A stretch of DNA of 6,027 nucleotides from Bacteroidales bacterium (GTDB lineage: Bacteria > Bacteroidota > Bacteroidia > Bacteroidales > UBA932): positions 1 to 6,027 of the forward strand of contig JAHDRO010000365.1 of the NCBI GenBank assembly GCA_018433265.1, read 5' to 3'. The notes under the pieces are model-generated. The model worked only from the letters and a program-made list of their open reading frames with translations. It was not told the origin of the DNA and made no database searches. Of the stretch, positions 1 to 6,027 are shown one piece after another. Position 1 is the stretch's first letter, and each line of letters begins with the position of its first letter. The position numbers and the translations under genes are program-made.

Positions 1-712
1 AGTTGGTTGGGCAAAATCCTGGAAGGAGGATATTAATCCCGAGTATAACGAAGTTGGAATTTCCGGAGGATTGATTAATAAGATTAGACTCTCTGATGCT
101 CTTGATGCAAATCTTGAACTTAGAGGCTTGTTGGTTCACCAGAGATTCGACGGAACAGTTGGCGGTTATAAAGGTGAGGGTATGGCGTCAGCAACTATTG
201 GCCTTACTTATAAATTTAACAGACGTGATTTTACAAAATATGTAGAACCTGTTCCTTGTGATTATACTCCTTATACCAACAAGATTTCTGATCTTGAAAA
301 AAAGATAGCTGATGCTGATGCAGAAGCGAGGAAACTTGCAGAAGAACTGAATGCAGAAAAAAACAAAGCTCCTGAAATTGTCACTGTCAAAGAATATCTT
401 ATGGGTAAGATGTCTGTCTGGTTTGTAATTAACAGTGCGAAAATTTCCACTGCTGACATGATTAATATTGGTAATTATGCCGAAATCATGAAACAATCTG
501 GCAAAACTTACAAGATTACAGGTTACGCAGACAAGGAGACAGGTAATCCCAAGATTAACCAGAGGCTTAGCGAACAGCGTGCAAAAAACGTATTTGATGC
601 TCTTGTAAACAAGTTTGGTGTTAATCCTTCACAACTAGAGGTAATAGCTAAGGGTGATAGAGAAGAGCCTTATGACAGACCTGTTTTGAACAGGGTTGTC
701 ATTATTGAGTGA
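1..712 (+). CDS. OmpA-family outer-membrane protein, 5'-truncated by the window edge
   Basis: The frame is open from base 2 to a TGA at 710-712, giving 236 visible residues. The N-terminus lies outside the window. The first ~70 residues look like the last strands of an outer-membrane beta-barrel (alternating pattern ending ATIGLTYKFN). A charged, probably coiled-coil linker (KISDLEKKIADADAEARKLA, about 278-340) follows. From about 413 to the stop is an OmpA-like peptidoglycan-binding domain: GYAD, then NQRLSEQRAKNV, and a closing NRVVIIE. The Asp of GYAD and the Arg of SEQRA match the pair that grips diaminopimelate in OmpA domains. Known role of the family: non-covalent link between outer membrane and cell wall. 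The TTG at 71, although preceded by GGAGGA, is an internal leucine codon, since coding sequence continues upstream. The family is clear; the exact orthologue is not. Confidence 0.92.
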   Translation, partial: VGWAKSWKEDINPEYNEVGISGGLINKIRLSDALDANLELRGLLVHQRFDGTVGGYKGEGMASATIGLTYKFNRRDFTKYVEPVPCDYTPYTNKISDLEKKIADADAEARKLAEELNAEKNKAPEIVTVKEYLMGKMSVWFVINSAKISTADMINIGNYAEIMKQSGKTYKITGYADKETGNPKINQRLSEQRAKNVFDALVNKFGVNPSQLEVIAKGDREEPYDRPVLNRVVIIE

Positions 713-773
713 TTTAATAACAATTATTTTATCATTCTGTTTCGTTTATTCGTCTTTTTAGTTTGTTTAACAT

Positions 774-817
774 TATAACTATAAAAAATAGTTGAATAAC
801 TAGATTTTATAGTTATA
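774..817. promoter_or_regulatory. Tandem dyad operator candidate for the BlaI-like repressor
   Basis: Two copies of AACTA-N7-TAGTT lie at 777-793 and 798-814, centred 21 bp apart, about two helical turns. Together they make a 13-bp perfect inverted repeat, TATAACTATAAAA at 774-786 and its complement at 805-817, with an 18-nt centre that itself contains TAGTT-GAAT-AACTA (789-802). The right half of the first dyad covers the -33 TTG, and the right half of the second touches the -7 element. BlaI/MecI proteins are known to bind tandem short dyads over their own promoters as dimers, so this is most simply an autoregulatory operator. The half-site sequence is not the TACA/TGTA of staphylococci, so binding by this protein is inference. 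Confidence 0.6.
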
Positions 818-821
818 TTTG
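792..821 (+). promoter_or_regulatory. Bacteroidota-type promoter of the blaI-like gene
   Basis: TATATTTG at 814-821 is an exact match to the Bacteroidota -7 consensus TAnnTTTG. A TTG at 792-794 lies 19 bp upstream, the normal place for the -33 element. Transcription would start near 827-830, leaving a leader of about 20 nt before the ATG at 848. Both elements lie inside the dyad array at 774-817, so a protein bound there should block RNA polymerase. The match is seen in sequence; activity is inferred. Confidence 0.72.
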
Positions 822-847
822 TATTCAGATTTTAGTAAGATTGAATA

Positions 848-1210
848 ATGCAAAAACTTACAGCCAAAGAAGAGGAGATCATGTCTCACTTCTGGGAAAA
901 AGGGGCTCTTTTTGTAAGAGAACTCATAGATTTTTATACTGATAAGAAACCTCATTTCAATACTTTATCTACAATCGTAAGAGGATTGGAAGAGAAAGGT
1001 TTTCTTAATCATCACTCCTTTGGAAACACATACCAGTACTATCCGATAATCTCCAGGAACGATTATAAAAAAGGCGCCTTGGACAATGTCGTAAGAAAGT
1101 ACTTCAAAAACTCATATCTCGGAGTGGTCTCATCTCTTATCGAAGAGGAGGAGGTTTCACTGGAAGATCTGAAGAAGCTTATCAGACAAGTTGAGGAATC
1201 ATCAAAATAA
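848..1210 (+). CDS. BlaI/MecI/CopY-family transcriptional repressor
   Basis: A 120-residue protein of the usual family length. Residues 1-70 form the winged helix: an opening LTAKEEEIMSHFWEKG, a recognition-helix region FNTLSTIVRGLEEKGFL (about 37-53), and a wing ending NTYQYYPIISR (60-70). Residues 71-120 are the helical dimerisation region (DYKKGALDNVVRKYF, then SLEDLKKLIRQVEE). Family members repress their own operon and beta-lactam, copper or stress genes, and are inactivated when a partner BlaR1-type M56 membrane protease triggers their cleavage. Here the gene has its own promoter and likely operator, but only a fragment of such a partner follows. The regulated stress and any targets beyond itself cannot be told from this window, so the symbol is left blank. 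The ATG at 848 is a natural start, with the promoter just upstream and the family's first helix beginning at once. Confidence 0.9.
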   Translation: MQKLTAKEEEIMSHFWEKGALFVRELIDFYTDKKPHFNTLSTIVRGLEEKGFLNHHSFGNTYQYYPIISRNDYKKGALDNVVRKYFKNSYLGVVSSLIEEEEVSLEDLKKLIRQVEESSK

Positions 1211-1439
1211 TAAAGATGCCATACCACTCTGCATTATTGACGGAAAAGAGGTAGACATAAAGGTTATGAAAGCACTCGATCCGGGAGCTATACAATCTAT
1301 CAGTGTACTGAAAGACAAGGCTGCCACTGAGATTTATGGAGACAAAGGTAAGAACGGGGTTCTTGTTATAACTCTTAAAGATATGCAGGTTGGCAGATCT
1401 TTTGTGGATAAAAAGAGGCAAACGGTAAAGACACAATAA
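1191..1439 (+). pseudogene. C-terminal plug-like remnant of a BlaR1-type M56 sensor protease
   Basis: The frame is open from about 1173 and ends in TAA at 1437-1439; the only plausible starts are a TTG at 1191, inside the blaI-like gene, and an ATG at 1266. From about 1215 it reads IPLCIIDGKEV, then IQSISVLKDKAATEIYG and DKGKNGVLVITLK. This is the TonB-receptor plug-like signature (IDG...VLKD.sAT.iYG..G.NGV) found at the C-terminus of many Bacteroidota M56/BlaR1-type proteins, which normally sit just downstream of a blaI gene. The membrane helices and HExxH protease domain are missing; nothing of them lies between 1211 and 1439. The tail after ITLK is short and polar, so this is not the start of a TonB receptor. 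I read it as the scar of an internal deletion. It could instead be a retained small protein of 57-82 residues translated by coupling to the repressor gene. Confidence 0.6.
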
Positions 1440-1484
1440 TATGGATAGAACTTAAATTTAAAAAGATTAACAGGAAATAATTAT

Positions 1485-1492
1485 TACCTTTG
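1485..1492 (+). promoter_or_regulatory. Possible glyA promoter -7 element
   Basis: TACCTTTG matches the Bacteroidota TAnnTTTG consensus exactly and lies 40 bp before the glyA ATG, in the spacer between the plug fragment and glyA. No TTG stands at the right distance upstream (only AT-rich sequence around 1457-1469), so support rests on the -7 element alone. Confidence 0.42.
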
Positions 1493-1532
1493 AAGGTTGT
1501 TTTATAATAATTTGTAGTTTAAATATAACATA

Positions 1533-2813
1533 ATGAAACAAGATCTTCAGATTTCCGAATTAGTTAAGAAGGAAGAAAACCGTCAGCTCCATGGTATAGA
1601 ATTAATTGCATCAGAAAATTTTGTGAGTAATCAAGTGCTTGCAGCTTTAGGGTCTGTGCTTACAAATAAATATGCCGAAGGTTATCCCGGAGCAAGATAC
1701 TATGGTGGTTGCGAAGTGGTTGATCAGGTTGAGCAACTTGCCATTGACCGGATTTGCCAACTTTTTAATGCCGAATACGCTAATGTTCAGCCACACTCCG
1801 GTGCTCAGGCTAATATGGCGGTCTTTATGGCTTGTCTTAAGCCGGGAGACACATTCATGGGACTTGATCTGTCTCATGGAGGGCACCTTACTCATGGATC
1901 TCCAGTGAACATGTCAGGTATTTGGTATAAAGCGGTTTCTTATCAACTAAATAAGGAAACTGGTCTGGTTGATTATGATGAGATGGAGCGCAAGGCTCTT
2001 GAATACAAACCTAAACTTATTGTAGGAGGTGCTTCAGCTTATTCGAGAGAGTGGGACTGGGCAAGGATGAGAGCCATTGCGGATAAGATAGGAGCCATTC
2101 TGATGGTGGACATGGCACACCCTGCTGGTCTGATTGCTGCAGGTTTGCTTGACAATCCGGTTAAGCATGCCCATATTGTCACATCCACTACCCATAAAAC
2201 TCTTAGAGGTCCGCGTGGAGGCATAATACTTATCGGAAAAGATTTTCCTAATCCTTTCGGTATCCTGACTCCTAAGGGAGAGGTTAAGATGATGTCTGCT
2301 GTTATTAATTCAAGCGTTTTCCCGGGCATACAGGGCGGACCACTGGAGCACTGTATAGCTGCGAAGGCTGTCTCATTCTTTGAGGCTCTCCAGCCGGAAT
2401 TCAAGACATATCAGCTACAGGTTAAGAATAATGCTGCTGCTATGGCGTCCTCTTTTATTGAGAGAGGTTATAAGGTAGTATCTGGAGGTACAGATAATCA
2501 CCTCATGCTTATAGATTTAAGAAGCAAATTTCCTGATCTCACAGGTAAAGTTGCAGAGAAGTTGCTTGTATCGGCGGATATAACTGTCAATAAGAACATG
2601 GTTCCTTTTGACAGTCGATCTCCTTTCCAGACATCAGGAATAAGAGTTGGAACTCCTGCCATTACTTCAAGAGGCTTGGTCGAGAAGGATATGCCTTATA
2701 TTGTCGAACTCATTGACAGGGTACTTTCCAATCCGGATAATCCAGCTGTCATATTAGAGGTAAAAGAACTTGCCCGTAAAAAGATGCATGGATTACCTCT
2801 TAATATTTGGTAA
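1533..2813 (+). CDS. glyA: Serine hydroxymethyltransferase
   Basis: Complete 426-residue cytosolic enzyme, close to the usual ~420. It is a PLP-dependent fold-type I enzyme converting serine and tetrahydrofolate to glycine and 5,10-methylene-tetrahydrofolate, the main one-carbon source for purines, thymidylate and methionine. Visible landmarks: ELIASEN (23-29); [18 protein letters not shown] (44-61), with the catalytic Glu at 49; [10 protein letters not shown] (85-94); [13 protein letters not shown] (192-204), whose Asp193 and His196 contact [16 protein letters not shown] (218-230), with the Schiff-base Lys at 222; and [14 protein letters not shown] (368-381), with the substrate-carboxylate Arg at 371. 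No key residue is missing. The ATG at 1533 is right because homology begins within the first ~20 residues and an AT-rich spacer lies before it. It appears to be transcribed alone and is unrelated to the repressor locus. It ends 9 bp from the convergent OstA-like gene. Confidence 0.98.
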   Translation: MKQDLQISELVKKEENRQLHGIELIASENFVSNQVLAALGSVLTNKYAEGYPGARYYGGCEVVDQVEQLAIDRICQLFNAEYANVQPHSGAQANMAVFMACLKPGDTFMGLDLSHGGHLTHGSPVNMSGIWYKAVSYQLNKETGLVDYDEMERKALEYKPKLIVGGASAYSREWDWARMRAIADKIGAILMVDMAHPAGLIAAGLLDNPVKHAHIVTSTTHKTLRGPRGGIILIGKDFPNPFGILTPKGEVKMMSAVINSSVFPGIQGGPLEHCIAAKAVSFFEALQPEFKTYQLQVKNNAAAMASSFIERGYKVVSGGTDNHLMLIDLRSKFPDLTGKVAEKLLVSADITVNKNMVPFDSRSPFQTSGIRVGTPAITSRGLVEKDMPYIVELIDRVLSNPDNPAVILEVKELARKKMHGLPLNIW

Positions 2814-2822
2814 CACTAAGAA

Positions 2823-4667
2823 TCATTTTTTTATTTTAGAAAAGTAGATTCCGAATTGTGTAAAGAGCGGTTTTTCCGCCATTTCCAATGTTGAGGCCTG
2901 AGAACTTTTGATGGTACGATTGCAGACATCATAACGGTTTTTAGGCCTTTTCTCATCTGCCCATTTGAATCCTTTGAGTTTTTGCTTGTTGTCCGGAAGA
3001 TTGAATAGCGGATATGCGTTACTATTTATGTTTTCAAAGTAGCGAACTCTATGTATCTTATTATTCAACATAGTGGCACTAAGAGCCTTACACTCCTTTT
3101 CGTTCATTGTTGTTAAGACGCTGTCTTCTTCAAAGAAAAAAAGAACTGAAGCACTGCCAAGAGCGTCAAATCTGCTGAGTTTTCCATCGTCAAAGAAGAT
3201 TATAATATCTGCACTCTTAACTTGGTCGAAGTGAGATGAGTCCTCCTGCATGGCTACAAATGCTGAAGAATTTAACTCTGCTTTTTTAAGTTTTCTGCCT
3301 GAAAGAATAACCTGAATACTATCTGCTGAAAGCTGTTTGTTTTCGCTCCATAATATTGGCTCCTTATAGAGCCTTATTAAAGAATCAAGGGAATTGAATT
3401 GGAGAGAATCACAAACTCCCTGTAGATTGCTACGGTAAAATTTCACATTCTTAAAAGCTGTCAGAAACTTTACTTTTACTGTGTCTATATTTACAGCAAC
3501 AGTATCTACCGCCACCGTATCTTTTTTGGCAACCTGGGTTGAATCGTAGTTTTTAACCGCAGTTGTATCAGAATTTTTTTTATTCAAGAGAGATGCTTTG
3601 GCTTTTAGGGAGGAGTATATTTCAGTAATTGGGTCTCTTTTGCTTAGATCTCTCCTCTGTTTCGAAACAGCAATTACAGAGGAATCAACATCTTTATGCA
3701 GTCTGGTCTGATATATTATTGTATCGGCTGAGAAAAAAAGTGTATCTCTGACTTCATTTTCCACTGTAAAAAGTGCTATGCATGGTTCTTTCTCCAGTAC
3801 TATCGATTCAGGCTTGCTTGTGTAGTGTACTCTGTCAGCGAGGATGATGGCTGATTGAGCTGTATCGAGTACCTGAACGTCATATTCCAGTTTTGCGTTA
3901 CCTGTTTTACGGTCAAAATCTATCTCTCTTGCCCATATTTCATTGTTTTTAGTTTTTATATATACATCATTAGAAAAATGTATATACTCATTTTTTCTGT
4001 CATACCACCCACCATTTGCCATTAAAAATCCATCTCCTTGCCATGCCAGAGTTTTAGTAAGAAAAACAGCTCTGTTTTCCTTTGCAAGATAAGCCAGTGA
4101 ATCTGTTTTCATCAAAACGGTATCTGATTGCATCTCTACTTTCATTTGAAACAGAAACCTGTCCTCTTTGGCATAATAATATCCATTAGAACTCTCTATA
4201 AAGCTGCTATCCTCGTTCATCAGGCAACCTCCGTTGTAAAACATTCCAATACTGTCTTTTGTATAGTAATCAATGAAGTTTGTACGGAGTCTGCCACCTT
4301 CGTTGTCGATCAGCTCTACCAAGTTGCCTCTTACCTGAGCAAGAGATTGATCTGCAAGATATTTTATGTTGTCACTATAGAGTGTTGTGTTTTTTTGAAT
4401 TATTTTGACATGACCAATTGCATCCACAATATTGGCCTGGGTGTCCCATATGGCTGAATCGCACAGAATCAAAGTATTGTCGTGCAAAAATTGAGCAGGC
4501 CCTTTAATCTCTCGATATTCTCTTCCCATCGATGTAGTCAGAACAGCAGATTTAGCATCAATCAATCTGATCAGACTCTTTTCAGGTCTCTGGACCTGTT
4601 GCTGTTGGGAGAAAAGAAAAGAGGGCAGTATAGATAGTAGAATTGTTATTAAGCTCCTGTACATCAT
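2823..4667 (-). CDS. OstA/LptA-like periplasmic protein, Bacteroidota type
   Basis: Complete, 614 residues. Residues 1-20 are a signal peptide (hydrophobic ITILLSILPSFLF, cut before the Gln run at 21). From about 32 to 300 come OstA-type beta repeats: phrases such as FLHDNTLILCDSAIWDTQ, IGHVKIIQKNTTLYSDNIKY, LRTNFIDYYTKDS and GDGFLMANGGWYDRKNEYIH alternate in the way of LptA/OstA jellyroll strands. A low-complexity linker rich in Asp, Thr and Val lies at ~363-400. A second beta region (401-~580) carries KNVKFYRSNLQGVCDSLQFN and PILWSENKQLSADSI, wording typical of the long OstA-like proteins of this phylum. LptA relatives form the periplasmic bridge carrying lipopolysaccharide to LptD; the same role is presumed here. 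It is much longer than E. coli LptA (~185 residues), so I assign no symbol. Its ATG overlaps the stop of the SurA-like gene upstream, so the two are likely translated together. Confidence 0.88.
   Translation of the reverse strand: MMYRSLITILLSILPSFLFSQQQQVQRPEKSLIRLIDAKSAVLTTSMGREYREIKGPAQFLHDNTLILCDSAIWDTQANIVDAIGHVKIIQKNTTLYSDNIKYLADQSLAQVRGNLVELIDNEGGRLRTNFIDYYTKDSIGMFYNGGCLMNEDSSFIESSNGYYYAKEDRFLFQMKVEMQSDTVLMKTDSLAYLAKENRAVFLTKTLAWQGDGFLMANGGWYDRKNEYIHFSNDVYIKTKNNEIWAREIDFDRKTGNAKLEYDVQVLDTAQSAIILADRVHYTSKPESIVLEKEPCIALFTVENEVRDTLFFSADTIIYQTRLHKDVDSSVIAVSKQRRDLSKRDPITEIYSSLKAKASLLNKKNSDTTAVKNYDSTQVAKKDTVAVDTVAVNIDTVKVKFLTAFKNVKFYRSNLQGVCDSLQFNSLDSLIRLYKEPILWSENKQLSADSIQVILSGRKLKKAELNSSAFVAMQEDSSHFDQVKSADIIIFFDDGKLSRFDALGSASVLFFFEEDSVLTTMNEKECKALSATMLNNKIHRVRYFENINSNAYPLFNLPDNKQKLKGFKWADEKRPKNRYDVCNRTIKSSQASTLEMAEKPLFTQFGIYFSKIKK
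4664..4667 (-). other. ATGA start/stop overlap between the SurA-like and OstA-like genes
   Basis: On the minus strand the TGA of the isomerase (4666-4664) overlaps the ATG of the OstA-like gene (4667-4665) in the sequence ATGA. A second ATG follows at once (4664-4662), so translation could also start one codon later. Such overlaps normally mean co-transcription and translational coupling. The operon's promoter must lie beyond the right edge. Confidence 0.88.
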
Positions 4668-6027
4668 TTTTTGATCCAGCCATCTCTTTTGAATGAACAG
4701 TTTTCAAACATCGGGTCAATCTTTATATATGTAGTTTCTTGTTTTTCTTTGATAAATTCATCAAGAGCCTTGTTTATAGCTTCGTTTTCTGCCATTTGTT
4801 GCAGAATGTAAAAATCATCCTTAAATGTGGCTACATGCGAGGGGATTACTTTATCGAGACGTACAATTTTATAAACAATATTACCCTCTCTGCCCTCATT
4901 GTCTCTGGATTCAAATGGAGCGGAAATTTCACCGACTTGGAGTGTTTTTAGTACAGCATAGTCTTCTGGTTTAAGTCTGTCTACTAGAAAATACACTGAA
5001 CCTGTATTTTCATCAGCCACAAGTCCTCCATTAACATAGCTTTTAGGATCTTGAGAAAAACGCCTTGCAGCCTGTTCAAAAGTTATGCTGTCAAGAAGTA
5101 TCATATTTCTCAGACTGTCGAGGGTTTTGAAAGCCTTATCCTTGTCTGAATTGGTGTACATGGGTTTAAGAAGAATATGCCTTGCATTGAACATATCGCC
5201 TTCTTTTTTGATTAATTGTATAATATGAAAGCCATCAGGGGTTTCGACTATCTGAGAAACTTGACCAGGTTTAAGTGCCATGGCTGCGTCTGAGAATTGA
5301 GACCAGTACAACTGTTTTGACGCCATTCCAAGCTCTCCACCCTTGGAAGCGCTGGCAAAATCCTGAGAATACATTGTTGCAAGAGTACTGAATTTTTCTC
5401 CCTTCATGATTCTCTCTCTAAACTCTAGTAACCTTTCTTTTACAGCCATAATGGCGGCCTCTTTTTCTGGGTAAAGCACTATCTGGCTGTATTGATATTG
5501 AGTAGAAATGATTGGAAGGCTGTCCTTTGGCAGTCTTTTATAATATTTTTCAATATCAGAAGGTGTAAGTTCAGGTGCTTTTTTAGCAACTTCTGCCTGC
5601 ATATTATTTACCATGGAGAGTTCGGTGCGAGTTTCACGCCACTCCTCCTTAATTTTGTACAGTGGTTTCTTGAAGTATTCTTCTGTGGCCTTTTCTCCTC
5701 CCAGTCTAGTCATTACTTCCTGCATCCTTTGGTTAAGATTTTGTTCAACCTTCTCCATATTGGGAGTTAAACTGTCCAGTCTCGCCTGAGCAAGAAAGAG
5801 CTTTTGTTCCATTAATCTTTCAAGTACTTCGCAACGAAGATTTTTATCTGAAGGTACTCCCTGGAAAAGCATCATTTGTACCTCAGCCTCAATGGTTGAG
5901 AGTTGAATCATTTCATTGCCTATTTGAGCAACTATCTTGTCTATCAACCCTCCACCATATTTTTGCGCAGAGGCAGATGAATTGTATCCAAGAAAAATGG
6001 CAGCAGTGAATATGAGCAGTCTGGACC
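4664..6027 (-). CDS. SurA-like periplasmic chaperone / parvulin peptidyl-prolyl isomerase, 5'-truncated
   Basis: The frame stays open to the right edge (453 visible codons); only the first few residues are missing. The visible N-terminus is the core of a signal peptide (LLIFTAAIFLGYNSSASA, cut before QKYGGG), so the protein is periplasmic. The TTG at 5947, though preceded by GGAGGG, is an internal Leu codon just after the cleavage site. Counting from that Leu, residues ~2-147 form the helical SurA-type chaperone domain (IDKIVAQIGNEMIQLSTIE opens it). A first parvulin domain spans ~149-250 (FSTLATMYSQD, KGGELGM, TPDGFHIIQL). A second spans ~252-365 (ARHILLKP, FEQAARRFSQDPKSYVNGG). A helical tail follows (FKDDFYILQQMAENEAINKALDEFI). 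SurA relatives deliver and fold outer-membrane proteins, including LptD, which fits the coupled OstA-like gene. Bacteroidota often carry several such isomerases in a row, so I do not assign surA. Confidence 0.92.
   Translation of the reverse strand, partial: SRLLIFTAAIFLGYNSSASAQKYGGGLIDKIVAQIGNEMIQLSTIEAEVQMMLFQGVPSDKNLRCEVLERLMEQKLFLAQARLDSLTPNMEKVEQNLNQRMQEVMTRLGGEKATEEYFKKPLYKIKEEWRETRTELSMVNNMQAEVAKKAPELTPSDIEKYYKRLPKDSLPIISTQYQYSQIVLYPEKEAAIMAVKERLLEFRERIMKGEKFSTLATMYSQDFASASKGGELGMASKQLYWSQFSDAAMALKPGQVSQIVETPDGFHIIQLIKKEGDMFNARHILLKPMYTNSDKDKAFKTLDSLRNMILLDSITFEQAARRFSQDPKSYVNGGLVADENTGSVYFLVDRLKPEDYAVLKTLQVGEISAPFESRDNEGREGNIVYKIVRLDKVIPSHVATFKDDFYILQQMAENEAINKALDEFIKEKQETTYIKIDPMFENCSFKRDGWIKK

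Noticed and set aside
64..73. GGAGGA followed by TTG, looking like a ribosome site and start for a 213-residue protein
   Set aside because: The same frame is open to the window edge and continues the barrel-like sequence; the bases encode Ser-Gly-Gly-Leu. Bacteroidota rarely rely on such sites.
716..730. AATAA-CAA-TTATT with following T residues as a terminator for the OmpA-family gene
   Set aside because: A 5-bp stem of only A-T pairs is too weak to call in such AT-rich DNA.
1216..1254. ATG just after the repressor stop as the start of the expected M56 gene
   Set aside because: The frame stops after 12 codons (MPYHSALLTEKR) and shows no membrane helix; it is not the plug frame.
1191..1439. 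Start of a SusC/TonB-dependent receptor
   Set aside because: The plug motif is followed by only ~19 polar residues and a stop, with no barrel, no signal peptide and no SusD partner; KGKNGV also fits the M56-tail type better than the usual RGANGV of SusC.
1511..1530. TTTGTAGTTT... before glyA as a further repressor half-site or second promoter
   Set aside because: There is a single TAGTT without its AACTA partner, and TTTG is not preceded by TA at the right spacing.
2039..2404. Long open frame antisense to glyA, and others antisense to the isomerase and OstA-like genes
   Set aside because: They lie fully inside well-recognised genes, show no family motifs, and are expected by-products of codon use.
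5945..5953. GGAGGG then TTG on the minus strand as the start of the isomerase
   Set aside because: The upstream codons encode a clear signal peptide core with an Ala-Ser-Ala cleavage site, so the real start lies beyond the right edge.

Overview
The window reads as chromosomal DNA of a member of the Bacteroidota, most likely the order Bacteroidales. The signs are an OmpA-type porin with the Bacteroidales wording of its peptidoglycan-binding domain, a long OstA-like protein of the Bacteroidota type, a SusC-style 'plug' fragment (IDGKE...VLKD...KGKNGV), exact TAnnTTTG promoter elements, AT-rich spacers and no dependence on Shine-Dalgarno sites. Nothing indicates a phage, plasmid, insertion sequence, CRISPR array or RNA gene. 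This is mostly core genome with one eroded regulatory locus.

Layout. Bases 1-712 (+) hold the 3' part of an OmpA-family outer-membrane protein, cut by the window edge. Bases 713-847 are a spacer carrying a clear Bacteroidota promoter overlaid by two tandem dyads, AACTA-N7-TAGTT, 21 bp apart. Bases 848-1210 (+) encode a BlaI/MecI-family repressor. Directly behind it, 1191-1439 (+) encodes only the C-terminal plug-like tail typical of Bacteroidota BlaR1-type M56 sensor proteases; the membrane and protease parts are absent. After a short spacer with a TACCTTTG promoter element comes glyA, serine hydroxymethyltransferase, at 1533-2813 (+), complete and ordinary. On the opposite strand, converging on glyA with a 9-bp gap, lie an OstA/LptA-like protein (2823-4667) and a SurA-like periplasmic chaperone/peptidyl-prolyl isomerase (4664 to beyond the right edge). 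These two overlap by ATGA and form a coupled outer-membrane biogenesis unit.

How the parts work together. The minus-strand pair probably serves the cell envelope: the isomerase helps fold outer-membrane proteins and the OstA-like protein is presumed to take part in lipopolysaccharide transport. OmpA anchors the outer membrane to peptidoglycan. GlyA supplies glycine and one-carbon units. The most interesting part is bases 774-1439: a repressor with a striking candidate auto-operator on its own promoter, whose usual sensor/antirepressor partner seems to have been deleted down to its last domain. I found no convincing wholly new system; this orphaned BlaI circuit is the best lead.
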